A stretch of 64,000 nucleotides of DNA from Hymenopellis radicata (Eukaryota > Basidiomycota > Agaricomycetes > Agaricales > Physalacriaceae): assembly GCA_015501595.1 (NCBI GenBank), contig JADNRX010000159.1, positions 54,358 through 118,357 of the forward strand. The letters are read 5' to 3'. Shown here one piece after another: positions 23,641-34,297 of this stretch (its first letter is position 1; each line of letters opens with the position of its first letter). Under the pieces are notes generated by a model. The model searched no databases, was not told the origin of the DNA, and saw only the letters and a program-made list of their open reading frames with translations. Position numbers and translations under genes: made by a program.

Positions 23641-24867
23641 CAACGGGTCAGTAGACATCGGTCCAAGTCTAGTAAGACGGCGACATTAGTGCATCCTCAA
23701 TGTCAACAAGTGTTGCGGAAGACTCACTGAGCAATGTCATCGTTGTTCGAACCAGTCTAGTCCGACGTCGACGCTCCCCAAAACACAAGTCCTAAGAACA
23801 AAAGGTCAACTGGGCAAGAATAGACTTAAATTTCAAAAAGCCCACCATCGCGTAAGGAGAGCGCACCGGTCATCCACGTCGCGCGAGATGCTTGACCACA
23901 ATACCCGCCATCCATATGCCCCACCCTCCACCTTGAAGTCGAGGACCATCCCCACCTCCCGCCCCCACCACTCGCGCCACGTCTTGCGGGTTCGGCGCAC
24001 GTCATAGGACCACAACGACGGCGTATCCTCCATGGTACGGCCAGATTCCTCCTACTCCAGTCGTCATACGCCCTCCCACTCTCATCTAAGGATAAGATGG
24101 AGCTTATGAAGGAATTGGGCAACTTTGACAACGCTGCCAGCGATGTCCCCGATGGGTAAATGCGGTCCGGGAGTCGTCAGCCCTCGAAGCGTCCCGGTAC
24201 AGTTGCAGAGATAAACGATGTAGCTGACCCATCATGAAAAGTACCGTCGTCGTTGATTCCTGAAGGATTTAAAGACGTCTGGAGACGTCATTAGTAACAA
24301 GGGAGTTCACGTCAACTAAAGACCAACCATAAAAGAGACGCCGGCGTCCATACTCCGTACAAGGAGTCGATGGCATCAAGGCCATCCAATCGCGAAGCGG
24401 CTATAGCGCTCACAGGCTGTCCTTGAAACACGGTCCAAAGACGTATCCTTCGGGATATGGCGGCGGTCGTGGTGAAGACGCCCGTCCAGGCTGAGTGTGG
24501 TGTCGAAGGACGAGGTAGTAATCTGTCGTCCTCCAGTATCGGGAGCAGAGTTGTCATCGGCGACTTCCCGCCGGCGCGAAGCCAAATGTGGCATCGCAAA
24601 GACAATGTCCCGAACGTCGGCCAGTAAGACCAAATATCCCACTCAGAGGTGGGAGGACTGGACCCGAGTGAGAAGAGAGTGCTCCTGCGAAAGGGAGACC
24701 AATCATGCTGCGAGGGCGACGAACGCGTACGAGGAAGAAGATGCACCCTACACCAAGAGTGCCCACGTCGTGTGCCCATCTCGCACCCAGCACAAAGTGG
24801 CAGTCCGTCCTCATGAGGTAGTCGTCAGTCGAGTGCGTGGGCGTGCCAACGAGCTCACTTACAGTCC

Positions 24868-25188
24868 TTCGTCCTCGAGCTCCTCCCAGGTAACGGGAAA
24901 ACATAGCATGATGAACCCCCAGCCGCGGAGGCGGGCGTCGGCAGTACCATCGTCCAGATTGAGTGATCGGTTTATAAAGCTCTTACCGCCGCACTCGGTG
25001 TCATCCCAGACTCCATCCAGCACATACGACGGCTTATCCACAGGTGCCTTGGACGAGCCAGATAAGTTGACGCCGCGCAGCAGCAATCTCAGTCCAGCGT
25101 TGTCGACAAAGTTGCAGTCCGTCGTATGAATGTATGATGAGGCGGTCGCTTGGTCAGTCGCTGGTGATATTGAGGGAACGCGGGGCAT
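24868..25188 (-). pseudogene. N-terminal fragment of a GH5-type glycosidase
   Basis: The minus strand reads NFVDNAGLRLLLRGVNLSGS, then SKAPVDKPSYVLDGVWDD, CGGKSFINRSLNLDDG and ARLRGWGFIMLCFPVTWEEL, ending at a GTAAGT donor (about 24868). This is the start of the barrel of GH5 steryl-glucosidase or endoglycoceramidase-like enzymes (G-V-N-L-S-G; LRGWGF; TWE). After the donor the sequence no longer reads as the family and the catalytic glutamates are absent. The fragment lies between the two inverted minisatellite arms, which suggests it was captured by a transposon. Confidence 0.6.
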
Positions 25189-25217
25189 TTTGCGCAGAGA
25201 ATAGGCGCTCGTCGTCG

Positions 25218-25935
25218 CCGGACGGCCGTCGCCACTAGGTGGGCATCGTGGGTGGTGGGAGAGAGACAGAGCAACGACTCGATCAAAGGCTGGCGCGTCG
25301 TCTCGGATCTCGGCCCGAAACGCCGGATCTCAGGATTTGCGCGTATACTCATCATGATTTGCGCGTATACTCGTCAGGATTTTCGGGCAAACTCACCAGG
25401 ATTTGAGCGCATTGTGGCCCGAATTTGCGCGCATACTCGCCAGGATTTGCGCGTAAACCCGTCAGGATTTGCGCGTATACTCGTCAGGATTTGCGCGTAA
25501 ACCCGTCAGGATTTACGCGCAAACTCGCCAGGATTTACGCGCAAACTCGCCAGGATTTGAGCACAAACTCACCAGGATTTGCGCGTAAACTCGTCAGGAT
25601 TTACGCGCACACTAGCCAGGATTTGCGCGCATCTTGGTCAGGATTTGCGCGCATCTTGGTCAGGATTTACGCGCATCTTGCTCAGGATTTGCGCGCAATT
25701 AGGATATATGCGCATAATCCTTAGGATTTGCCCGCATACTCACCAGGATTTACGCGCAAACCCGCCAGGATTTACGCGCAAACTCGCTAGGATTTACGCG
25801 CAAACTCGCCAGGATTTGCGCGCACACTAGCCAGGATTTGCGCGCAAATTGGTCAGGATTTGCGCACAAATTAGTCAGGATTTGAGCGCAAATTGGTCAG
25901 CAGCCGCTTGAACGGCGGTCGACCGGCGTTGTCTA
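25218..25935 (-). repeat. 22-bp minisatellite arm, right
   Basis: About 26 copies of the unit (GGATTTGCGCGTAAACTCGC plus CA, with variants) run from about 25330 to 25900. Both flanks match the left arm in inverted orientation. The array is twice as long as the left one, so the arms have changed length independently. Confidence 0.8.
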
Positions 25936-26450
25936 ATATCCAGACAATCTCGAAATCCTTCTCCAGAAATGCAGCAATACGGGATTGCGACATGGGATCG
26001 GTGTTGGGGATGCGCAGGCAGAAAACCTGAACTTTCTTGTCCCAGGTCGTACTAGGACGATTGGCTTTGGCCGGGGCGGGCTCGACGCATAAATCGAGGC
26101 CGCCTGTGCCGACTTCAGCTAGGGCTGTCAGGAGTTCTTCGGCCCATGCCTCGTCGGCGTCGAGACGCGCGAGAAGGTGCTCGTACCAGACGATTGTGGT
26201 GCTGATGATGGTGGGCACGAATACGGTCTTGTCGGGGAAGCGGCTGCCAAGTTCTATCCATAAGGAAGGCCATTGAGCGATGGGGGTTATTTTGTGGCCG
26301 AGCGTCTTGGTGAGCTCCTCGATCGGTTTGTGAATGGAGGAGTTGGGCGAATCCCAAAGGCCGCGTATGTCGACGCGTATCTTGAGAGGACTACGCGTGT
26401 GTTAGCTAGAGATTAGAGAACAAGAGAAACACGTACATGTCGGAAGCCAT
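25871..26450 (-). CDS. hypothetical protein running into the minisatellite
   Basis: The model starts at the ATG at 26450 (MASDI), crosses one intron (GTACGT to CGCGTAG, about 26385-26435) and continues PLKIRVDIRGLWDSPNSSIH, HKITPIAQWPSLWIELGSRF, VPTIISTTIVWYEHLLARLD, RIAAFLEKDFEIVWILDNAG and RPPFKRLLTNLRSNPD, stopping in the first minisatellite unit at 25871. The left arm encodes a diverged version of the last 30 residues on the plus strand (21420-21490). The family is unknown. Its position at the foot of both arms suggests it belongs to the element, or that the element copied its end. Confidence 0.5.
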
Positions 26451-27337
26451 TGTTGGGGAGAATTTGACTCGTGAACTGCGAGCGTAAGCAGGTACTTGAT
26501 TAAAATCAAGAGTCGCCTGCGGGAGGGGCTACCAAGTAATCCGTCAAGGCCATCGTCTTGGAAATTGACAGCAGTACGTCCAATGGAAAGGACTGATTGA
26601 CATTTCTCTTTCGTCAAGGAAGCCGCGCAGTACAGACAGAGACAGGAGGGCGCTAACGTCCCTAACGTTCGCGTGACTGGACACGATGTCTGGCTTGTGG
26701 GAATCGTTAGCGCCATCGGCGAGAAATTTGACGACCTCGGTGCGTATTCCGGGTTGGGCCCAGCAAGCTCGCCCGCCTTAGAAACGACGTACTGCAGCGC
26801 TGTGGCGAATGGGGATGGTGATTTCGGTGGGGAGCCTGTGCCGGACAGTAAGATGGGACAGTAAAGGAGGAAAATAAACGCACTGTGTGGGGCAGTATGC
26901 GTCCACGCCAGCCACCCTGGAAATCCACCCGTGCCATAGTTGCTGGCAGTGGCACGAACAAGACGACGCGGAGTCCACGCCAGCGTCTCCAAGCCCAACG
27001 CCGCCGCCCAAGAAATGTCACAGCTCGTCGAGAGAGGCTTACGTGGTTGCTTGGCTCGTCGACAGAGCACAGCTGCCGGAGCCGTGAATCCAGGTAGTGA
27101 TCGTAGCCAGACGACGACGACGCAACCAGTGTGACAACCGTGGGAACGATCTAAATTCGCCGGCCACTGTTTTCTGCCCCTTAACACTCAAGCAGCTTGA
27201 CGAGGAGAGCGCTCCTGGTGTTGAAACGCCGTCAGCGCCCTCTCAGGACTCGACGTCGGGTTTCTCTTTCTTTTGGGACACCGATCTTGTCTCCGCGGCG
27301 CCCGACGACTCACCTGTGCGGACTACGCTTTTCGATC
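26451..27337. other. no supported gene
   Basis: A 261-codon minus frame (26402-27187) and several overlapping frames exist on both strands, but composition is repetitive (Pro, Ser, Arg) and no motif or splice pattern supports any of them. Probably transposon-derived. Confidence 0.35.
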
Positions 27338-27635
27338 CGCGTAAGCCCTCTGCAGGAGGCCGCTGCTAGTGAAAGGGAACACCAGGAGGGATGATGCTGG
27401 GGTGCTGGGCGCCGGTGCGTATTCCAAGCTGCCTGACTATCCCTTACTGTCACTTTTCAGACACCTTTATACCAGGAAGCCCACATCACCGGCCTCATCA
27501 TCGCGTATCACGACTCCGCCACATCCTCACCCTCACCTCTCCCTTCCCATACTTCAGAGCATCGTTCACTCGATGTCTCATGCACGGTGAACGCACCCTA
27601 GGCCATTGCATGGGGCTGCTCATCCGGCATGAATG
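27338..27635 (+). mobile_element. remnant of a non-autonomous element carrying both hairpin modules
   Basis: Module 1 at 27338-27366 is GCGTAAGCCCTCTGCAGGAG followed by GCCGCTGC, in which CCTC pairs with GAGG. Module 2 at 27579-27635 is CATGCACGGTGAACG, hairpin CCCTA / TGGGG with loop GGCCATTGCA, then CCGGCATGAATG. The CT-rich sequence between them resembles the same interval in the elements at 28755 and 29369. No ends were found. Confidence 0.45.
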
Positions 27636-27927
27636 CTCAGAAGTTTGGGAAAGGGAATGGTCTGTCACCAATATTGGCGCGACATCCCCGAACCCTGTCC
27701 TGCCTTCGCCTTCCAGGTTTTCTGGTCTGAAAAGAAGTAATATGGTCCGCGCCAGCGCGGTAGGAACCGTGAACAGTGCGCGGGCTGGCACAGTCACGAT
27801 CCCCAGAGCCCCCAGAATCGCATAGGCCCACCCCGACGACATCGTTGACTAGAAACGACCCCCATGTGGGGGTTCAACTCGGACGTGCGGTGGACCAAAG
27901 GAAACCTGGACCGTGGCGAGGAGGGTT

Positions 27928-27933
27928 TATATA
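27928..27933 (+). promoter_or_regulatory. TATA box of the Ulp1-like gene
   Basis: TATATA lies 37 nt upstream of the ATG at 27970 in an otherwise GC-rich region, a plausible core promoter. Position and sequence are the only evidence. Confidence 0.5.
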
Positions 27934-29156
27934 CCTGGATTATACCATCAACGAAAACAAACAACCACAATGGACGCGACACGAAAGTCACATGCTGATC
28001 GGGACAATCTTTCCACCATCATGTCGCCTCGAAAACGATCCAAGCGCAAGGTCTCTAATGGCGCTGAGCCCAGCACGCGTCAAAGAAAGCGCCATCAGCC
28101 AGATCCACAGGATGCGTCCTCAGAGGAGGACTGTGAGTTGTAGCCAGAGCTTTGCTTCACGCTTCTGAGGGATAATTGACAGCGGCGGACGAGAAGGAAC
28201 TTGTCCGATTGGACACGGACAACGTGTACCTCAGGATGCTTGCGGATGTCGTCTACTGGGATGTAGTGGTCAGCCATAATCTGGGGAAGAATACTCTAGC
28301 CGGGTGCTTCCATCGCCTGACTGCACATCTGGAGAATCAACTCGACGTGGATCCTACTGTGGAAGACTATCAAAATCTCAACAATATGCTTCTGGATACC
28401 CTCTTCTTTTGTGACGATGTCTCCAAGCTCCCCTCTCCCATTGACCATTCGGACCTGGTGGCAGCGTTAGACGCCACCCACCCTCTTATTGGAGCACTCA
28501 GAACTGCCAAATTCACATTAGCTGGAGATCGTCCGCGTCTACTACAATCCATTCTCTCAGAGGTGAGTACTGTACCGATCTGTACGTTCTGCTGAGTCTC
28601 GGTAGGTTTGAAGGACGGCTTTAAGGCGTATACCCGAGATCACGGGCAACCGTCCTACGCTTCAAGTCCAATCCTTGGAACGACTAGCTGAAGGAATGGA
28701 GCTGAACGATGAGGTGTTGAATTTCTTCGTTAATGCTTGGACGTTAATTGCCAGTAAGGAATAGCCCGGGTAATACCGCGGGTAAGAGGCTTACTCCGTC
28801 TACCCGACCCGCCAATACCGCATACCGCACCGGCGGTATACGGGTGCGGGTCGGTAGACGGTATACCGCGAGATACCGTCGAATTGCGGAGCCAGCGGCG
28901 CGATCCGGCAATTGCCGGATAATGATCGCTGCATCGCGATCTTATCTCTTCACTCTTGCCACCACAGCACGACGACAACGTCGTGCTCGTCGGCCCCAGA
29001 ACTTATTCTGGGGCTTATTCTGCTTATATTTTTCGTGTTCTGTTGCTTCTCTGGTGCGATTTGGCTTTGCGCCGGCCGCTGCGCCCTCGGATACGTTCCG
29101 GGACGCATTCTGGTGTTTGACTTAGCGACGACACCATTTTAACGACGACGCGCCAC

Positions 29157-29182
29157 GCGTAAGCCCTCACAAGCGAGGCAGC
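29157..29182 (+). other. hairpin module 1 in element B
   Basis: GCGTAAG is followed by a hairpin in which CCTC pairs with GAGG, then CAGCA. The same block is at 17004-17032 (minus) in element A, and variants with other paired arms are at 27338, 39555 and 61857. Confidence 0.5.
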
Positions 29183-29368
29183 ACTAATATTGCACTGGTT
29201 TTCTTGCGCTTGGACTGGCCCCGCCGCCGTCGCTATCCTCGGATATATTCTGGGACTCTGTGGTGCTCGTCTTCACGACGGCCCCATTTCAATGCAGATT
29301 CGCCTGGTGTACGCTCTCAGAACGAGGCCACCACACACCCGAGCACGCTTCAGCACACCGGATTGACC

Positions 29369-30471
29369 TAGAGACCTCAACGAGTTTCCGGATCAGACGG
29401 AAACTCGAGTACTCGACCCGGTCGGGGGTCTCGGTGATCCGACTCGTTTGATCCGCGGATCGATAACGGGTCGGATCAGAGAAGGATCGCGAGTACGGCC
29501 TTGGAGGCACGAGTACTCGTCGCGAGTACTCGGTTTGACTCGCAATAATGTAGATACATATTTAAACTTAATTTACAAATTTTTTAGAAGTTGAACGGGC
29601 CCTTGCGTCGCCCAAATGAGACGTTCGCGTGAATTTCCTAGAAATTCTCACGATCCGGCAAACGCCGAGAGGCCGCGTAAGCGTGTGATCGCAGCCTCTC
29701 TCTCTCTCTCCTACTCACCACCACGACCACCCAGAGTGCGACGATTGTCGCCTCTGCCGCTCTGACGACTGTCAGGCGGCCTTTGGGGTGTGTACTTCCA
29801 CCTTGGCTGCATGCCGGGTGGTGGATCTTGGCCTTGGCTTCATGCCGGGCCTGCTGCTGCTGTCTTTGCGACAGCAGCAGAGGATGCACAACAACAACGA
29901 CTCGACGATGGACACCGGACGATGGACGCCAGATGCCGGTATTACGACGACGCAGGACACCGCCAACGCGGATGAGGAGATCGACGACGCGTCCGCGACT
30001 ACGCGTCGACAACAACGCCAACGACAAGATGATGCGGCGATGGTGGCGGTAGTGGGATGGCGAGCCGAGGCAGGAACAGTGTTGGGTGAGTGGCTTTTTT
30101 TCCTTTTTCTCCCATCCCACCACCATCATACCACGACCAGGACCACCATCACACCACCATCACCCCATCACCCCCACCACTACTACCCTCAGTCCGTACT
30201 CATGCACGGCTGAGTGTCCCCGTGCCATTGCCCGGGGATGCTCACCAGGCATGAATGAACTTTGGGCAAGTTTGAGGGGGCTGATCCGTGAGATCCGTCG
30301 ACGACCCGGATCGCGCACGAGTACTCGCAAACCTCGCGAGTACTCGACTCGTTTGACTCGCGAGTCAACGCGGGTCGAGTCAAACGCGGATCGCGGATCG
30401 AGGCTCTTGGCCTCGAGTACTCGCCTCACGGATCGCGAGTCAGACCCGGATCTGACTCGTTGAGGTCTCTA
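29369..30471 (+). mobile_element. hAT-like element C nested in B
   Basis: Perfect inverted ends TAGAGACCTCAACGAGT and its complement lie between perfect 8-bp direct repeats GATTGACC at 29361-29368 and 30472-30479. Element A carries the empty site at this position (the complement of CACCGGATTGACCGG), so the insertion is younger than the A/B family split. Subterminal sequence is full of CGAGTACTCG and GATCCG motifs. The interior shares a CTGCTGCTGCTGTCTTTGCG block and hairpin module 2 (30201-30257) with the element near 22 kb. No transposase frame. Confidence 0.9.
30201..30257 (+). other. hairpin module 2 in element C
   Basis: CATGCACGGCTGAGTG, then TCCCCG / CGGGGA around TGCCATTGCC, then CAGGCATGAATG. 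It differs from the 22470 copy only in a few flanking bases. Confidence 0.6.
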
Positions 30472-31727
30472 GATTGACCGGCTTACCATCATGATGCGAG
30501 ATTTTAGCCAGGATGGCGTCGTGCACGCATTCTGGCCACAGTGGTACGTTCCTGCTCAATATTTCTATCGCATTTCCCTGCTCATCTGCTCCCCCACCAT
30601 CTTCATCCCACACTGTCTGCCGCAACCTCCTCGCCTGCAAGCTCCTCACCCATGTCCTCGACCCATGCTATCCTCCCCGCAATCTCCCCCGTCGCACTCC
30701 CGCCATGCATCATGCATGCTGGTAGCCTCCGCGCAATTGCTCGGAGGTCGCCAACAGGCATGAAAATATGGCTCGGGTACGGCGGTATACCGCGGTATTG
30801 GCAATCGGATCCCGTACCCGTCCCGCGGGTTACCCGACCCGCCATACCGCGCGTTACCCGCCATACCGTGCTGCTCCTTATTAATTGGGGATCCTCAAAA
30901 CCTGGTAGGGGAGACGTGGCAAGGATCGGGGCTTCTACTAGATAAACAAGGAAAACCGCTTCGAAGCCTACTCGCTAATTCGATCGGCTCACTGTGCTCT
31001 GATAAAACTAAAAAATCCAAGAAGAATTGGTTTAACAAGACGGTCGGTCTTTCCAATATCCTATTTTGGTTAACGGTTAAATAATTCGACAGAGCAAAAG
31101 TGCCATGGGAACGTGCAGCCGCCTGCTGCTTCCCCTCAATAAAAATAGGAATCATTGGGTGCTTGTCTGTGTTGATTTCAACACAGCAGAGTTTGCCATT
31201 TTGGATAGCTTTGTAGGTTCAGACGAGGAATATTTCTCGCAACAGATCTGCGGGGTGCGTAACTATATCATTCAGCTGTACCTACCTAACTGATATTTCA
31301 GCTACTCGAGCACGCTGTAACACTGCTTCGCCAGAATAAGGAGGACATCTCCACTCCCTTAAACCTGAAGTGTATTGACGTACAGGTCAGAGTCCTTCTA
31401 CAGGCTGCGAATATCAACTGATATTTCCTTTATAGATTCCCCAGCAGCAGAACCATTTCGATTGTGGTATTCATACGTTAGCCTGGATGGAACATCTTCT
31501 TTATGGAGAGCCCTTTCCCTTAACCGGAGTGAATATGTTCTCTGGACCCAGCTAGCCCAATCTCGACGTTCAGCTATAGCATATCGAGCTCACTTCCTTT
31601 GGGAGATGAACTCGTATCTCAAGCGTACACAATGGGAAGCGTAAAATACTATTCGCGTAACGACAGACAGAGAATGAGAATGATAAAACTAGTATGATTA
31701 TACGTCTATAGAACTGTTAGCTGAGTA

Positions 31728-33030
31728 CTATTCTAGAAAGGAATAACACATACTGGGATGAGGAACAGCAGCAGAGGGATCAATGAATCGAACGCAAGCG
31801 TTCTCCGCCTTCTCCCGGATAATCTGGATTGCGTCTTCGGAAACGGATAACTGCGCCACTACGGAGTTCTTGCATTCTTCCGTCATAAAGGGGATATGAG
31901 TCCCCTCTGTGAGAGCGCGTGCAGTTTTGAATGTATAATGTGGACTGCGAGCAAAGATCTTGAGGACGACTTTCGAGGTCCAAAAGATGGCGAAAGCCAC
32001 CTCGCAAGAGGGATGATCAGGGCAGGAAGAGTCATGACTGATTTTGGGCATGGTGAGCGCCATTTCAGCCTTGACCTGATGATAAGATTCGCGGGCGACG
32101 GAGATGATCTTGAAAAGGCGCACCCCCAAGGCGTCACATAATACGTCGTCTATATCCGTGAGGCGGGAGTAATCAGGGGAGAGAGCAAGTCGAATGGGTT
32201 CCAACCAGTCCTCATCGGTAAATCGGTACTTTTGCGCAATCCAAGTGATCATAGCGGGCGAGAGCCTTTCCCGGTATCACTGGGGGAGGAGGGCCTCTGA
32301 ATTTCTCTTTCGAGCTCGAGCTTGGCATACCGGGTAACGATGGCCATGCCTAAATAATCTCCGACGCGAAGAAGGTTCACCAAACATGTTACATGACGGT
32401 GAGAAGGAGGTTGCCATCCTCTAAGAAATCGTTAACGAATGAAATAATCTCAGATTCAATATTACGCAGGGAGAGGCATTCCACCATTCTAACATATCCT
32501 GACCCTCGTCTACTGTCAAATCCAGAGGATGAGGCTTAGCCCTGGTACCGGTCACCTCCTTTATCTTAGCTTCGGCCAAAGATTTTTGGAGCACCTCAGA
32601 TAGGGTGAAGAGTCTGCGTGTATTATATACGGGGATGACCGTTTGAGCACCGTCTGAGCACTAGTTCAAACGTTGAAGATCAGAATAGAGCGTTCAAACA
32701 GGTTAAGAACACACTTGTATGTAAAAAGGGTCAGGCATACTGTACCGTTTCGACCGTAAGTTCACGGCATGTGATGCGTTATGCTGCGAACTTACAGGAA
32801 TTAGGTTTGTTTTCAGGCACAAGGCCCAATTTGGAAGTCCCGCCTGCGGCGGGCCCGAAAAATTGCCGTTTTGGGCGATGCAGCCCTGAAATGAGGCCCC
32901 GTTACGCGTTATCATTAGCTCTAAGTTAGGTTCCGACGGCCGCGTGACGCGTTATGCGAACATGCGGTCGAAACGGTACAGTATCTTGAACTGTCATGCC
33001 TACACTCTCGGACTCTTCAATGGTGTTCAT
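31728..33030 (-). pseudogene. unknown gene, divergent partner of the integrase gene, interrupted by a MITE
   Basis: Exon 1 starts MNTIEESESVGMTVQD at 33030. MITE D interrupts it, and removing D plus one TA gives an open MPDPFYIQ. After an intron follow LFTLSEVLQKSLAEAKIKEV, then SLRNIESEIISFVNDFLEDG, MAIVTRYAKLELEREIQ, and the last exon MITWIAQKYRFTDEDWLEPI, LSPDYSRLTDIDDVLCDALG, FKIISVARESYHQVKAEMAL, ending at 31728. There is a likely frame break near 32490. The family is not recognised. It shares a 105-bp promoter with the integrase gene, so it was probably a second gene of the same element. Confidence 0.55.
32740..32981. mobile_element. TA-flanked MITE D (242 bp)
   Basis: Inverted ends CTGTACCGTTTCGACCG are flanked by TA at 32738-32739 and 32982-32983. 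The interior contains CGCGTTAT and CCCGCCTGCGGCGGGC motifs shared with MITE E. The TA duplication fits Tc1/mariner-type mobilisation. It has no coding capacity and sits in exon 1 of the minus-strand gene. Confidence 0.8.
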
Positions 33031-33135
33031 AGTTACGAACAAGAAGAACGACGACAAAAAGAAGTCGAGTATGTCGAAGGTTATATACCTTTCCTGGGAA
33101 GTCACATGTCACATCACTCTTTTCGTTCGTCCATC
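33031..33135. promoter_or_regulatory. 105-bp bidirectional promoter
   Basis: The two start codons at 33030 (minus) and 33136 (plus) are only 105 bp apart. A single TATA element at 33081-33087 reads TTATATA on one strand and TATATAA on the other, and lies about 50 bp from each start. Symmetry and spacing suggest one core promoter serving both genes. Confidence 0.6.
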
Positions 33136-33298
33136 ATGTCGACTATTTTTCCCGATTTACCTGCTCATCTACGTGGCATCGATTCACTAGTGCAGGCTCA
33201 TCATACCATTCAAGAATTATCCATTAGAGCTACAACGGTGCTGGGACAGGAGTCTGATGCTCACCAGATTCGATTTCATATTGATCGATTACGAACTA

Positions 33299-33540
33299 CT
33301 GTAGCGTTTCGACCGTAACTTCACAGCCTGTGACCCGTTATGGTCTGAAGTTACAGTGAACAGCTTCACAGACCCTTAAATTGCCTTATTTGGACAGTCC
33401 CGCCTATGGCGGGACCTGAAATTTCCTTATTTGGAGGCTTGTGCCTGGCCAAAGTGGTCCGTGACCCGTTATGGTGTATATATAGCTTCACTTCAAAGAC
33501 CTCTGTGACCCGTTATGTGAATTTGCGGTCGAAACGCTAC
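33299..33540. mobile_element. TA-flanked MITE E (242 bp)
   Basis: Inverted ends CTGTAGCGTTTCGACCG are flanked by TA at 33297-33298 and 33541-33542. It has the same length as MITE D with one change in the terminal repeat (C to G). Removing it with one TA rejoins the integrase frame as RTT-ALPLFEAMQ, which confirms the boundaries. Confidence 0.85.
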
Positions 33541-33778
33541 AGTACTGCTCTTCCACTATTTGAGGCGATGCAGACCGCTCCAAATGGGCCATCTCAGGAG
33601 TGGCTTAGCGAAGGTCTAGACTGTTTGCATGAGTTGGCCTTGCAGTTGAATCAAGCCCACGATTCAGTCACATCTCAGTGTGTCGCCACTCCTTTCATTA
33701 AAAATTCTTACTTAACTTTACAACTAGAACCGATCCTCGTGTTTTCAAGTGGAATCCCGTAACGGTAGTATATACTGG

Positions 33779-34297
33779 CAGTGTTGTCATTAAGGTCTTA
33801 TTTAAGACCACCTTTCAGGTTTAAGGTCTTAATACTAAGTAAGTCTTAATTAAGACCTACTATTTAAGATCTTAATTAAGAGTTGTATCTATCCTCGAGT
33901 CGCTGCCAGTGCAGGTTCACAGGTCACCTTCAGCCTACAGCCTATACTATTAACCCCTCATCATGATTAAGCCTCATACCCACCTCATTCAACATTCATG
34001 TCTGGTATATTGTATACATCTCTATGCAATGTCATAAGATGTATATGCCATGCATATGCTGTTGGGATGAGAAGTGGAAGAATTAGATGTGATTATGTAG
34101 TGGTGGGTGGATGAGGATGAGAACAGTAAAGATGATGAGCATTAGTTAAAGTGGAAGTTCATGATCTACCACCAATAACACAGCCACTTAAGGCTTCATA
34201 AGGTCTTAACACCTCTTCTCATATTTGTTAAGACCTTAAGCTTAAGTCTTAATAAGACTTAAATATATTTAAGACTTAGGTCTTAATGACAACACTG
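33779..34297. mobile_element. hAT MITE F (519 bp)
   Basis: The ends are CAGTGTTGTCATTAAG and its complement, with subterminal TTAAGRCTTA repeats. Perfect 8-bp target duplications TATACTGG lie at 33771-33778 and 34298-34305. The ends CAGTGTTG and the AT-rich interior are classic hAT. Removal restores the integrase frame VTVVYTGKCGRPRK. Confidence 0.9.

Larger units (their letters stand above)
28755..30880 (+). mobile_element. hAT-like element, copy B (1015 bp plus nested element)
   Basis: The ends TAAGGAATAGCCC and GCTGCTCCTTA match element A in inverted orientation. Subtracting the nested element (1103 bp) and its 8-bp duplication leaves 1015 bp, exactly the length of A. The flanks TTAATTG-CCAG on the left and TTAATTGG on the right show a target duplication that has suffered a substitution and a 3-nt addition on the left. 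It interrupts the Ulp1-like gene. Confidence 0.8.
27970..31555 (+). pseudogene. Ulp1/SENP-type (C48) cysteine protease-like gene split by nested transposons
   Basis: Exon 1 (MDATRKSHADRDNLSTIMSP) is basic; an intron joins it to ADEKELVRLDTDNVYLRMLA and a helical N-terminal region. The protease domain starts EGMELNDEVLNFFVNAWTLI, the usual Ulp1 entry (LND..NFF). Element B enters right after this codon. Downstream the frame resumes with LIGDPQNL, then PLNKNRNHWVLVCVDFNTAE (His), FAILDSF (Asp), an intron, LLEHAVTLLRQN, and IPQQQNHFDCGIHTLAWMEH (Gln and Cys), stop at 31555. His, Asp, Gln and Cys of the C48 site are all present, so the gene was probably active before the insertion. Ulp1 enzymes cleave SUMO; relatives ride on several eukaryotic DNA transposons. 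The frame between 28606 and 28690 is unclear, so extra damage is possible. Confidence 0.7.

Noticed and set aside
25252..25830. Overlapping open frames of 82-99 codons with periodic ARICAHTRQDLRVNPSGF-like peptides
   Set aside because: They come from the 22-bp repeat unit, which lacks stops in the forward frames; the same periodic peptide appears in every frame.
21470..25900. CRISPR-like array
   Set aside because: Units are contiguous with no unique spacers, and the genome is eukaryotic.
26402..27187. 261-codon open frame on the minus strand
   Set aside because: Repetitive composition, no motif, overlaps the 5' end of the gene starting at 26450 in another frame, and other frames are open over the same GC-rich stretch.
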